From positions 124,001 through 188,000 of the forward strand of contig JAFMYY010000004.1 of NCBI GenBank assembly GCA_017948555.1: DNA of 64,000 nt. Direction: 5' to 3'. Source of the DNA: Cesiribacteraceae bacterium YIM B00369. Its GTDB lineage: Bacteria; Bacteroidota; Bacteroidia; Cytophagales; Cyclobacteriaceae. Positions 37,427 through 45,907 of the stretch are shown piece after piece (position 1 is the stretch's first letter; every line of letters begins with the position of its first letter). A program made the position numbers and the translations under genes. Below the pieces are notes generated by a model, which was not told the DNA's origin, did no database searches, and saw nothing but the letters and a program-made list of their open reading frames with translations.

Positions 37427-37944
37427 TGACACTGCTGCATAACACGCTCATTCCTTACAGGACTAAAAACCTCCTGAGCAAAGAAAGTAAAGGACGCAGG
37501 AGTATGAATTACAGAGAGGCCCGCACAGCAGGAATCATTTTCGTAATGAACAACCTTGATGACTTTGAAACGGTGAGGAAATTTGAGGCAAAGCTTAAAA
37601 AAGAAGGGAAAGAGGTTCATGTACTAAGTTATTTACCTGCCAATGTTGAAAACTTCGATTTTCATTACGATTTTTTCAACCGGAAAGATTTTAATTTTGC
37701 AGGAAGCCTTATTTCAGGTAATGTGATCAGTTTTCTGCAGAAGAAATTTGATTTGCTGATTTGCCTGGAAAGAAGCCTTAATATTTATATTGAGTATTTA
37801 ATGGCTGCAAGTGCTGCCAGATTCAGAATAGGTCCGTATATCAGCCAAAGGGAAAATCTTTTTGAGCTTATGATAAGGACACCGGAAGAGAGTGATCTCT
37901 CAGAACTTATTAACCAAATATACCATTATACCAACGAGTTGTGA
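37426..37944 (+). CDS. DUF6913-like protein between ligA and dapA
   Basis: 172 residues. The short basic N-terminus is followed by an alpha/beta pattern (AGIIFVMNNLDDFETVRKFEAKLKKEGKEVHVLSYL, DLLICLERSLNIYIEYLMAASAARFRIGPY). No catalytic motif is seen. It resembles a conserved Bacteroidota family of unknown function (DUF6913) found next to dapA. The start overlaps the ligA stop (TAATG), and its TGA overlaps the dapA ATG, so all three are translationally coupled. The assignment to that family is from memory of its typical length and context. Confidence 0.75.
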
Positions 37945-38837
37945 TGTTTAATCAATTAAAAGGGGTCGGTGCCGCCCTGGTTACACCGTTTACCAAAAAC
38001 GGAGATGTGGATTTTGACGGCCTTGGCCGGCTGTTAAAGCATACAGCCGACGGAGGTGTTGATTATTATGTGGTACATGGCACCACAGGTGAATCAGTAA
38101 CAACTACTGCCAAAGAAAAAGCCGCAATACTTCGTTATATCAGGGAAAACAATCCCAAAAAGCTGCCTGTTGTATATGGCCTTGGCGGGAATAATACCTA
38201 TGGGGTAATTGAGGAAATGAAAAACCTTGATCTTGAAGGGGTTGATGCCATTCTTTCTGTTAGTCCTGCCTACTCCCTCCCTACCCAGGAAGGCATTTAC
38301 CAGCATTACAAAGCAATTGCCGATGCAGCCCCAAGGCCTGTGATTCTTTATAATGTTCCCGGCCGGACCAGTAAAAATATATGCGCTGAAACAACCTTGC
38401 GCCTGGCTGAACATGAAAATATAATAGGCACCAAGGAGGCTTGTAAAGATCTTACCCAAAGCATGGAAATTGCCAGCGGGAAACCAGCGGATTTTCTCCT
38501 CATCAGTGGCGACGATATGCTCACTGTTCCCATGCTATCTTTTGGAGGCGCAGGCGTAATTTCTGTCCTTGCCAATGGTCTGCCTTCATTATTCTGCAAA
38601 ATGGTTCATGAAGGACTTAAAGGTAATTACCCCGAAGCCAGCAATGCCCTGTTCAAAATTTTAAAAGTTAATAATTTACTTTATTGCGAGGGAAATCCTG
38701 TAGGAATTAAGCAGGTACTGGAGGAAGCAGGCATCTGTGAATCCCATGTGCGCCTCCCTTTAGTAAAAGCAAGCAATAAACTTTGCGACGATTTAAAAGC
38801 TGTACTGACAGAAGTTATACAAATTAACGGGAAATAA
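37944..38837 (+). CDS. dapA: 4-hydroxy-tetrahydrodipicolinate synthase
   Basis: 297 residues from the ATG at 37944. A GTG one codon earlier is possible, but the TGATG overlap with the previous gene favours the ATG. It condenses pyruvate with aspartate semialdehyde in lysine and diaminopimelate synthesis. The TIM-barrel family motifs are present: GTTGESVTT (Thr-Thr of the catalytic relay), VILYNVPGRT with Tyr136, and IIGTKEACKDL with the Schiff-base lysine Lys164. It is the last gene of the ligA operon and is followed by a strong terminator. Confidence 0.97.
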   Translation: MFNQLKGVGAALVTPFTKNGDVDFDGLGRLLKHTADGGVDYYVVHGTTGESVTTTAKEKAAILRYIRENNPKKLPVVYGLGGNNTYGVIEEMKNLDLEGVDAILSVSPAYSLPTQEGIYQHYKAIADAAPRPVILYNVPGRTSKNICAETTLRLAEHENIIGTKEACKDLTQSMEIASGKPADFLLISGDDMLTVPMLSFGGAGVISVLANGLPSLFCKMVHEGLKGNYPEASNALFKILKVNNLLYCEGNPVGIKQVLEEAGICESHVRLPLVKASNKLCDDLKAVLTEVIQINGK

Positions 38838-38845
38838 TAATCTAA

Positions 38846-38878
38846 AAGAAGCAGGCCGCCCCTGCTTCTTTTTATTTT
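38846..38878 (+). terminator. Terminator of the ligA-dapA operon
   Basis: AAGAAGCAGG (38846-38855), loop CCGCC, CCTGCTTCTT (38861-38870), then T-rich sequence. Confidence 0.88.
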
Positions 38879-38946
38879 CACTTTCTGTTTTTCGCTCAAT
38901 TTTATTCCATACCGCACAATTTTCCATATAATTTTGTTCAGTTGGT

Positions 38947-39714
38947 ATGGAATACTTTGTAAAAAAAGAATCAATCGTCAGAGAAATTTGGGGAAAGAGT
39001 GATGTTATCCTTTTCATCTTTGCAGGAGCTTCTGCAGAATTTGCCCTTAATAAAGCTGTAGACTGGCTTTACTTCACCGGCCAACTTCCTTCCGCCCCAT
39101 TAGCCCGTTTGTTTTCCACGGTAGGCTATGCGAGAAAAATCGTTTTTTCTGAAAAAGAGGAAGCATTGCGGACAATAAGCAAAATTAACGCAATTCATTC
39201 AGGAGTCGAGCAAAAAAGGGAATCCCGCATTCCAATGTGGGCCTACAGGGATGTACTTTTTATGCTGATCGATTATTCTGTCCGCTCTTTTGAGCTTATT
39301 GAACGAAAGCTCACCTATGAAGAAAAAAAGGAAGTATTTGATGTATTCATCAGGCTCGGAAATAAAATGAAAATTACAGGGCTACCTGCTACCTTCCCCG
39401 AATGGAATACAATGCGTATTGAGCATCTTGAAAAAAATATAGAACAAAGCAGGCTTACCCTGGACTTATACAGGCAATACAGAAAACACCTCGGCTTTAT
39501 CAGGTATTACTTACTCCTTGAAGCACAAATACTTGTAGTTCCGGCAAAAGTAAATAAACTACTGAAGCTCCGCTCCTTTTCGTTTCTCACACCTGTCCTG
39601 CATATTTACAAAATCAGCCGGAAATTCAAAATGGACTGGCTGTTAAAATCAATTGTCTTGCCCCCTGAGCATCATGATCAAATCAAAGCTCTGGATGTAA
39701 TACCCGGAAATTAA
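38947..39714 (+). CDS. MpaB/DUF2236-family protein (oxygenase-like)
   Basis: 255 residues. The pattern REIWGKSDVILFIFAGASAEFALNKA, LFSTVGYARKIVFSEKEEALRTISKINAIHSGV and MWAYRDVLFMLIDYSVRSFELI follows the family of latex-clearing/MpaB oxygenases (DUF2236) along its whole length. In haem-binding members the first segment contains a histidine-proline (typically AHP); here it reads EFALNKA, so that histidine is missing, while the IHSGV histidine remains. It could therefore be a non-haem or inactive relative. A weak TAATTTTG -7 element lies just before the start. A single-gene unit. Confidence 0.7.
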   Translation: MEYFVKKESIVREIWGKSDVILFIFAGASAEFALNKAVDWLYFTGQLPSAPLARLFSTVGYARKIVFSEKEEALRTISKINAIHSGVEQKRESRIPMWAYRDVLFMLIDYSVRSFELIERKLTYEEKKEVFDVFIRLGNKMKITGLPATFPEWNTMRIEHLEKNIEQSRLTLDLYRQYRKHLGFIRYYLLLEAQILVVPAKVNKLLKLRSFSFLTPVLHIYKISRKFKMDWLLKSIVLPPEHHDQIKALDVIPGN

Positions 39715-39751
39715 CAGCAGCCGGTAAATTGAGGGATGTCGTTTTAGCAAT

Positions 39752-39793
39752 AAAAAAGACGCTTCCGCAGGTAAAGGAGGCGTCCCTTTTTTT
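39752..39793. terminator. Bidirectional terminator
   Basis: GACGCTTCC pairs with GGAGGCGTC (one G-U) with an A tract before and a T tract after. It lies between converging genes. Confidence 0.85.
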
Positions 39794-39798
39794 TAACA

Positions 39799-40194
39799 TC
39801 AAAGGCTTTCCACCCAGCTTTTAGCACTTTCGATATTAACAAATATTTTTATCTCCAGATCAGGCTGCCTGAGCTCTTCCGTAAAATTCTCCAGTGAAAC
39901 CCGGGTAAAAACGTTTTCCGGCAGCACAAAACCATAATACTTCAAACCGTGTAAAACAGCTATTGGAATGGCTGTTCCGGCAGCCCAGTCAGTATCTTCC
40001 TTTTTTATAACAGAAGACATGCTTAAATCTACAAGAAACTTCTTTACAGGACTTTCACGGGCAAATAATTCATTTGTCTTTTCTACTCCCTTCCTAAAAT
40101 AGTCAGAATTGAAAAAGCCTTTCCAGGTTTGGATAATACATTTTAACCCGTGGTCGTACTCCAGTACTAAATTTTTTTCATTAACAACTTTCAT
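39799..40194 (-). CDS. SpoIIAA/STAS-like hypothetical protein
   Basis: 131 residues with an alternating strand/helix pattern: LEYDHGLKCIIQTWKGFFNSDYFRKGVEK, VKKFLVDLSMSSVIKKEDTDW, GLKYYGFVLPENVFTRVSLENF and FVNIESAKSWVESL. This order resembles small STAS/SpoIIAA-like proteins that are frequent in Cytophagales, where they occur as stand-alone genes of unknown role. No catalytic residues are apparent. A near-consensus -7 (TATATTTT, minus strand) lies upstream. A single-gene unit ending at the shared terminator. Confidence 0.6.
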   Translation of the reverse strand: MKVVNEKNLVLEYDHGLKCIIQTWKGFFNSDYFRKGVEKTNELFARESPVKKFLVDLSMSSVIKKEDTDWAAGTAIPIAVLHGLKYYGFVLPENVFTRVSLENFTEELRQPDLEIKIFVNIESAKSWVESL

Positions 40195-40681
40195 GAATAA
40201 GATTATTTAGCCCAACCGAAAATATACAAAATTATTTCAGATTTGCTAAATAATTTATTACAGCATATTCATTTGACATTCCCTTATATGCCAAATAAAA
40301 TAATGACTTATAAATAACAGTCGAAAGAATTTTTTTCAACCGTAAGAATTTTGCCTGAAGAATAAATGGTTTTACGGTAGCAGCACCGGAAAATAAGCAA
40401 CTATAGAATAATAATTTAATAGCCCCCCTTAAAAAATTCTATCACCTTACGTTTTATCTATAAGATATACGGATCAGCTAAATAAAAATATCGGGTGGCT
40501 CGTCCTAAGGACCGGTTACTCATCCGAAGAGCAGCATGATTAACATACAACCTGGGTAAGTCTGCAAAAAATGAAAAAATCTGTTAAAGTTCCGGTCGGA
40601 ATATCAGAAGGATAATATGCAAAAGCATCAAAAGAAGGAGCTTAATACACTTATTGCATTTTCCGGACAAGGTAAAAAAAC
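40195..40681. other. Intergenic region without recognisable genes
   Basis: About 490 AT-rich bases between the STAS-like gene (promoter side) and the histone-like gene (terminator side). Only very short frames occur on either strand. A GC-richer patch at 40495-40545 could be a structured RNA or remnant, but I can assign nothing. Confidence 0.4.
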
Positions 40682-40711
40682 AAAAAGCGGCAAATATTTA
40701 CCGCTTTTTAT
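40682..40711 (-). terminator. Terminator of the histone H1-like gene
   Basis: AAAAAGCGG pairs with CCGCTTTTT across ten bases, with T-rich sequence following on the minus strand. Confidence 0.85.
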
Positions 40712-40743
40712 ATAAAATTTTTATTAGAAGATACTGTAACTGC

Positions 40744-40923
40744 TTACTCAGCGGTATTTTTCTTTTCCTGAACTTCGATTCTGATTTCCTGAGCCAGATT
40801 CTTCAGTTCCTGCATTCCTTTGCGAACGCGGGTACCGGCAGCCTGGTTCTCTTTGTCATAAAATTTCTGGAAATCAGCTTCCAAAGACATTACTAGGTCT
40901 CTGATTTGGTCAAAACGATTCAT
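40744..40923 (-). CDS. Histone H1-like protein
   Basis: 59 residues from the ATG at 40923; an upstream TTG would add three residues. The sequence RFDQIRDLVMSLEADFQKFYDKENQAAGTRVRKGMQELKNLAQEIRIEVQ is the compact 'histone H1' family conserved across Bacteroidota, distantly like chlamydial Hc1. The AGTRVRKGMQELKNLAQ core is its hallmark. It probably binds nucleic acids and helps condense the nucleoid. It stands alone, with its own terminator, a usual feature of strongly expressed small proteins. Confidence 0.85.
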   Translation of the reverse strand: MNRFDQIRDLVMSLEADFQKFYDKENQAAGTRVRKGMQELKNLAQEIRIEVQEKKNTAE

Positions 40924-41016
40924 AAGAAACAAATTTTGGTTTAATTGATAAAAATTTTAATGTTATGGTCAGCAATATAATTAAATAGTTTCTTAAAAAG
41001 CAATTAAAAACCACTT

Positions 41017-42276
41017 TTACGCATCAAAACCGGCCATTTGGGCGGCATATTCGTGATTCTTATACTCTCCCGTATCCAGCTTTCTCTTGATTTCGGTAAA
41101 TGCAGAAATAGTCTGATCCACATCGGCAAGAGTATGTACAGCTGTTGGTATTATCCTTAGCATAATTACATCTTTAGGCACCACAGGATAAATTACCACT
41201 GAGCAGAAAATGTTGTAATTTTCGCGCAGATCTTTATTAAGAATGGTAGCTTCGCTCAGTGCTCCTTTCAAAAGAACCGGAGTTACAGGCGATTCTGTAG
41301 TACCAATGTTGAAGCCTTTCTCCCTGAGACCAGACTGCAGATGGTTCACAATTTTCCAGAGGTTCTCTTTATGCTCCGGCTGTTCGCGCAGCATTTGCAA
41401 TCTCTTAAGCCCGCCTTCCACATAAATCAGCGGCAGAGATTTGGCAAATATCTGGGAACGCATATTGTATTTCAGGTATTCAATTATTGCACGGTCACCG
41501 GCAATAAAACCACCAATACCAGCCATGGATTTAGCAAAAGTAGAGAAATACAAGTCTATTCCATCCTGTACACCCTGAGCTTCTCCTGCACCTGCTCCGG
41601 TTTTTCCCATAGTACCAAAACCATGGGCATCGTCAATAAGTAAACGGAAGTTGTATTTTTCTTTAAGGGCAACAATTTCTTTCAGTTTACCCATATTTCC
41701 TGACATCCCGAAAACCCCTTCGGTAATAACAAGTATACCACCTCCTGTTTCACCTGCTATACGCTCAGCACGCTGCAGTTGCTTTTCAAGGTTTTCAATG
41801 TTATTGTGCGGATATACAAATCTTTTCCCCATGTGAAGGCGAACACCATCCACAATACAGGCATGAGATTCCCCGTCATATACTATCACATCCTTTCTGT
41901 CCACTAATGCATCGATAATGGATAGTATACCCTGATAGCCGAAGTTAAGAAGGTAGGCTGACTCTTTTTGTACGAAGTCGGCAAGTTCCTGTTCCAGTTT
42001 GAGGTGGAGATCAGTGTTTCCCGACATCATCCTTGCTCCCATAGGGTAGGCGGCACCCCAGCGGGCTGCTGCATCAGCATCTGCCTTACGCACCTCCGGA
42101 TGGTTGGCCAGTCCCAGATAGTTGTTCAAACTCCAGGTAAGCACTTCCTTACCTCTCCAAACCATACGTGGAGCAATTTCTCCTTCTAATTTAGGGAACA
42201 TGAAATAGCCTTCATCTACTTCTGAGTGTCTGCCCAAGGGGCCCCTGTCCTGCAATAATTTTTCAAATAGATCCAC
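41017..42276 (-). CDS. Serine palmitoyltransferase-like alpha-oxoamine synthase
   Basis: 419 residues, PLP-dependent alpha-oxoamine synthase family (AONS/KBL/SPT). The N-terminal substrate loop NNYLGLANHPEVR, YPMGARMMSGNTDLHLKLE, DDAHGFGTMGKTGAG, and the PLP lysine in STFAKSMAGIGGF (Lys249) are intact. The overall length and the N- and C-terminal extensions are like the bacterial serine palmitoyltransferases of Bacteroides and Sphingobacterium, so it likely makes 3-ketosphinganine, the first step of sphingolipid synthesis. 8-Amino-7-oxononanoate synthase or glycine C-acetyltransferase are alternatives; no biotin or threonine genes are nearby. It has a perfect promoter and a leader of about 47 bases. 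Confidence 0.85.
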   Translation of the reverse strand: MDLFEKLLQDRGPLGRHSEVDEGYFMFPKLEGEIAPRMVWRGKEVLTWSLNNYLGLANHPEVRKADADAAARWGAAYPMGARMMSGNTDLHLKLEQELADFVQKESAYLLNFGYQGILSIIDALVDRKDVIVYDGESHACIVDGVRLHMGKRFVYPHNNIENLEKQLQRAERIAGETGGGILVITEGVFGMSGNMGKLKEIVALKEKYNFRLLIDDAHGFGTMGKTGAGAGEAQGVQDGIDLYFSTFAKSMAGIGGFIAGDRAIIEYLKYNMRSQIFAKSLPLIYVEGGLKRLQMLREQPEHKENLWKIVNHLQSGLREKGFNIGTTESPVTPVLLKGALSEATILNKDLRENYNIFCSVVIYPVVPKDVIMLRIIPTAVHTLADVDQTISAFTEIKRKLDTGEYKNHEYAAQMAGFDA

Positions 42277-42329
42277 AACTATTATTCTTTAAGTTGTACA
42301 ATTTCATAGCAAATATGCTCATAAACAAA

Positions 42330-42360
42330 CAAAAGTAAAATTAATTCCCGACTGTTCAAA
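42330..42360 (-). promoter_or_regulatory. Promoter of the serine palmitoyltransferase-like gene, exact consensus
   Basis: On the minus strand TTTG (complement of 42357-42360), 19 bases, TACTTTTG (complement of 42330-42337). It is a full match to the Bacteroidota consensus. The start of transcription should be near 42323. Confidence 0.8.
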
Positions 42361-42461
42361 AATATGCCACAAAAAAGGCCTTAAAGAGTTCAGTTTTTAC
42401 GTAATATTTTTTAGCATTGTAAGCCTTGTAAAGCACCATCTGTTTAAAAAAGATAAAAACT

Positions 42462-43967
42462 ATGCCGGAAATCAGGAAAATACTGGTAGCTAACCGTGGG
42501 GAAATTGCTCTGCGCATTATACGTTCGGCCAGGGAACTTGGTATTCGAACAGTTGCAGTTTACAGTGAGGCTGACAGGAACGCTCTGCATGTCCGGTATG
42601 CAGATGAAGCTGTTCTTTTAGGTCCTCCGCCATCAGCCGAATCATACCTGCTGTCAGATAAAATAATATCTGTCTGCAAAGATTTAAATGTTGATGCTAT
42701 CCACCCCGGCTATGGTTTTCTTTCCGAAAACGCACAATTTGCGCAAAAAGTCAGTGATGCAGGACTTATTTTTATTGGTCCGTCTCCGGAATCGATAGAG
42801 GTAATGGGCAGCAAACTGGCAGCAAAGGCAGCAGTTTCCACTTATAATATACCCCTGGTTCCGGGCACGGAAACAGCAATTACCAATGTGGCTGCAGCTA
42901 AGGAAAGGGCCGCAGAAATTGGCTACCCCATACTCATTAAGGCCAGTGCCGGTGGTGGTGGTAAAGGAATGCGTATAGTGGACAGGCCGGAAGAGTTCGA
43001 TGAACAAATGCAGAGGGCGGTAAGCGAAGCAAAATCTTCCTTCGGTGACGGAGCTGTGTTTATAGAAAAATACATTACCTCGCCCCGCCATATAGAAATT
43101 CAGGTACTGGGCGACCAGCATGGTAATATAGTGCACCTTTTTGAACGGGAATGTTCTGTGCAGCGCCGCCACCAGAAGGTAATAGAAGAGGCTCCCTCCT
43201 CTGTACTTACTCCTGAAATAAGGGAAGCCATGGGCCGTGATGCGGTAAAAGTTGCTTTAGCCTGCAATTATTATGGCGCAGGAACAGTGGAGTTTATTGT
43301 GGATGAAGAGCTCAATTACTACTTCCTTGAAATGAACACCCGCTTACAGGTGGAGCATCCCGTTACGGAACAAATAACAGGCACAGACCTTGTAAAAGAA
43401 CAGATTTATATAGCGGAGGGAAAGGAACTCTCCTTCCGGCAAAGCGATTTAGGCATTAACGGCCATGCCATTGAAGTGCGTGTTTATGCGGAAGACCCTG
43501 CCAACAATTTCCTTCCGGACATTGGAACCCTCACTACCTACAAACGCCCGCAGGGCCCTGGCATCAGGGTAGATGATGGCTTTGAACAGGGAATGGACAT
43601 TCCGATCTATTACGACCCTATGATTGCTAAACTGGTGGCCTATGGGGCTGACCGTGAAGAAGCCAGGCTAAGAATGATCAGGGCAATTGACGAATATGAG
43701 GTAACAGGAATAGAAACAACCCTCCCCTTTTGCCGCTTTGTAATGGAACATCCGGATTTTGTGAGCGGGAACTTTACGACAAAGTTCGTTGAGAAAAACT
43801 TTAAACCGGAATACCTGCAAAAAACTCCCGATTCCGAAACAACAGAAATAGCAGCTGTTTTTGCTGCTTACCTCTTTGAACAGGCTAAGAACGAACAAAA
43901 GCAGGGAGAACAAGCTGAGGTAGCTGCAAATTTCTCAAAATGGAAAAGGAGAGGCAGACAGGTCTGA
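42462..43967 (+). CDS. accC: Biotin carboxylase subunit (acetyl-CoA or related carboxylase)
   Basis: 501 residues. It carboxylates biotin on its carrier with ATP and bicarbonate, the first half of acetyl-CoA (or propionyl-CoA) carboxylation. The N-terminal domain is typical (KILVANRGEIALRIIRSARELG). The ATP-grasp glycine loop KASAGGGGKGMR is at about residue 160, and the catalytic stretch EMNTRLQVEHPVTEQ at about 290 is intact. The C-terminal 40 residues are an Ala/Glu-rich extension beyond the E. coli AccC length, and no biotin-carrier gene is adjacent. The DUF1015 gene follows after 44 bases. Confidence 0.93.
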   Translation: MPEIRKILVANRGEIALRIIRSARELGIRTVAVYSEADRNALHVRYADEAVLLGPPPSAESYLLSDKIISVCKDLNVDAIHPGYGFLSENAQFAQKVSDAGLIFIGPSPESIEVMGSKLAAKAAVSTYNIPLVPGTETAITNVAAAKERAAEIGYPILIKASAGGGGKGMRIVDRPEEFDEQMQRAVSEAKSSFGDGAVFIEKYITSPRHIEIQVLGDQHGNIVHLFERECSVQRRHQKVIEEAPSSVLTPEIREAMGRDAVKVALACNYYGAGTVEFIVDEELNYYFLEMNTRLQVEHPVTEQITGTDLVKEQIYIAEGKELSFRQSDLGINGHAIEVRVYAEDPANNFLPDIGTLTTYKRPQGPGIRVDDGFEQGMDIPIYYDPMIAKLVAYGADREEARLRMIRAIDEYEVTGIETTLPFCRFVMEHPDFVSGNFTTKFVEKNFKPEYLQKTPDSETTEIAAVFAAYLFEQAKNEQKQGEQAEVAANFSKWKRRGRQV

Positions 43968-44011
43968 TTTCTTTTGTCGTATGTCTCATGTCCAAAAATT
44001 AACTCCTAATT

Positions 44012-45304
44012 ATGGCTGAAATCCTGCCTTTCAGGGCGTGGAGGTACAATCCCGCACTTTTTCCTGTTATTGATGAGCTTACCTCCCCTCTCTTTGATGT
44101 TGTTTCCGGTAAACAAAGAAAACTACTTTACAGGAATCCCTATAACAGCATTCACCTTTCTGTACCGGAAAAAACTGCCAACACGGCCTCCCTTTTACAA
44201 AACTGGAAAGAAAGCGGTGTTATTTTACAGGATGAGCAGCCTTCCATCTATGTGTATTACCAGTATTTTTCATTGCCGGGATCAGCTAAAGAATACTGCC
44301 GGAAAGGCTTTATCTGCAATATCCGGGCATATGACTGGAGCGAAAAAATTATCCTCCGGCATGAGAATACCATCCCGGGATCTGTGGCCGACCGGGTGGA
44401 ACTACTGGAAGAAACACAGCTGAATGTAAGCCCCACCCACGGCCTTTATACCGACCCTGATTTTCAGCTGGAGCAACTGATGGATGAAAGCATGAACACT
44501 CCTGTTTATGAAACAGAGGATTACCAGGGTGTCAGGGATTTGTTCAGTATTATCTCAGACCCGGGTGCCATCAGGAAATTTTTAGAGGTACTGAAAGATA
44601 AGCAGGTAATTCTGGCCGATGGCCACCACCGTTATGAAGGCTCACTCCTGTACAAAAAGGAGCAGCTAAAGGATAACCCGGCCCATACCGGTAAAGAGGG
44701 ATATAATTACCATATGATGTACCTGACCAATACTGAAGCAGACGATTTACGGATTATGCCAACGCACAGGCTCATTTCCGGAATACAAGATTTTGATGCG
44801 CCTGCTTTACTGGAAAAACTTAAAGTTTACTTCAATGTACAGGAACTGGACAGCCCTTACGATATCAATACCATTATTCTGGGTAAACAGTGGGCTTTTG
44901 GCTTACTGTTACAGGACAATGCCTATATTATCCGTCTCAAGCCTGAAGTTTTCGGGCAGCTGAGCTGGAAAATGCCTCCGGAAGTAAAGCAACTGGACCT
45001 GACTGTTCTTCATTATTTTATAATAGAAAAGGCACTGGGCATTCCGGGAAAGGAGCAGCGAAGGTCTGAGAATATCAGCTTTGAACGTAATTTTGCCAGC
45101 TGTCTGGCTCAGGTAATAAAGCAGGAAGCACAATTTGCTGTTATCATAAAAGATATTTCTATGGATGATATAAAACAGGTATGTTATAGCGGATATACCA
45201 TGCCACAGAAATCAACTTATTTTTACCCTAAAGTTATTTGTGGTTACCTTTTCAGCTCTATTAAAGATGATGAATTTAAAATACCCCCTTATACTGGCCT
45301 CTAA
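44012..45304 (+). CDS. DUF1015-family protein
   Basis: 430 residues. It starts with the family signature AEILPFRAWRYNPALF and has VSPTHGLYTDP, the highly conserved ILADGHHRYEGSLLYKKE, YNYHMMYLTNTEADDLRIMPTHRLI and KPEVFGQLSWKMPPEVKQLDLTVLHYFII. DUF1015 proteins are soluble, of unknown biochemistry, and often lie near serine or central metabolic genes. It lies 44 bases after accC, and the Maf gene starts inside its 3' end, so the three form one operon. Confidence 0.9.
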   Translation: MAEILPFRAWRYNPALFPVIDELTSPLFDVVSGKQRKLLYRNPYNSIHLSVPEKTANTASLLQNWKESGVILQDEQPSIYVYYQYFSLPGSAKEYCRKGFICNIRAYDWSEKIILRHENTIPGSVADRVELLEETQLNVSPTHGLYTDPDFQLEQLMDESMNTPVYETEDYQGVRDLFSIISDPGAIRKFLEVLKDKQVILADGHHRYEGSLLYKKEQLKDNPAHTGKEGYNYHMMYLTNTEADDLRIMPTHRLISGIQDFDAPALLEKLKVYFNVQELDSPYDINTIILGKQWAFGLLLQDNAYIIRLKPEVFGQLSWKMPPEVKQLDLTVLHYFIIEKALGIPGKEQRRSENISFERNFASCLAQVIKQEAQFAVIIKDISMDDIKQVCYSGYTMPQKSTYFYPKVICGYLFSSIKDDEFKIPPYTGL

Positions 45305-45848
45305 ATCGCCCCGCCGCCAGGAGCTCCTCCGCATGGCAGGAATCCCGTTCAGTTTACAAACTAAAGATACAGACGAGAGTTATCCTGCTGAACTGGAAGC
45401 CCACTCTGTGGCGCGCTTTCTGTCAGAAAAAAAAGCTGCAGCATTTAGGGGAGAGATAGATGACCAGCAAATACTTTTAACCTCCGATACTACTGTTCTG
45501 GTGGACACACAGGTGTTAGGAAAACCTGAAAATGAAAAAGAAGCGCTTGCTATGTTACAATTGCTTTCCGGCCGCAGCCATAAAGTGGTGAGTGCGGCCA
45601 GCCTGCTCCACAAAAACAACATTATCAGTTTTGACGACACCACCGAAGTTTTTTTCCGCACCTTAAAGGAAGAGGAGATTATGTACTATATAGAACATTA
45701 TAAACCTTTTGACAAAGCAGGAGCCTATGGAATTCAGGAGTGGATAGGCATGGTGGGAATCGAAAAAATTGAAGGCTCTTATTACAATGTTATGGGCTTG
45801 CCGGTTCATAAGGTTTATCAGCACTTAGAGGCTTTTATGGCAGATTAA
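45267..45848 (+). CDS. maf: Maf-family nucleoside triphosphate pyrophosphatase
   Basis: 193 residues from the ATG at 45267 (45270 is the next codon and equally good). A GTG at 45240 would lengthen the overlap and is less likely. The gene overlaps the end of the DUF1015 gene by 38 bases. Maf proteins hydrolyse dTTP, UTP and modified pyrimidine triphosphates to monophosphates. The motifs LILASKSPRRQELL, SDTTVLVDTQVLGKPENEKEAL (catalytic Asp), SAASLL and DKAGAYGIQEW are complete. It is the last gene of the accC operon. Confidence 0.93.
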   Translation: MMNLKYPLILASKSPRRQELLRMAGIPFSLQTKDTDESYPAELEAHSVARFLSEKKAAAFRGEIDDQQILLTSDTTVLVDTQVLGKPENEKEALAMLQLLSGRSHKVVSAASLLHKNNIISFDDTTEVFFRTLKEEEIMYYIEHYKPFDKAGAYGIQEWIGMVGIEKIEGSYYNVMGLPVHKVYQHLEAFMAD

Positions 45849-45853
45849 AACAA

Positions 45854-45885
45854 AAAATGAGAGACTATTGCTAATCTCTCATTTT
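45854..45885. terminator. Bidirectional terminator
   Basis: AAAATGAGAGA pairs with TCTCTCATTTT across a ten-base loop, between the converging Maf and adaptor genes. Confidence 0.85.
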
Positions 45886-45907
45886 ATTGCTGATTCCTAT
45901 TAATATA

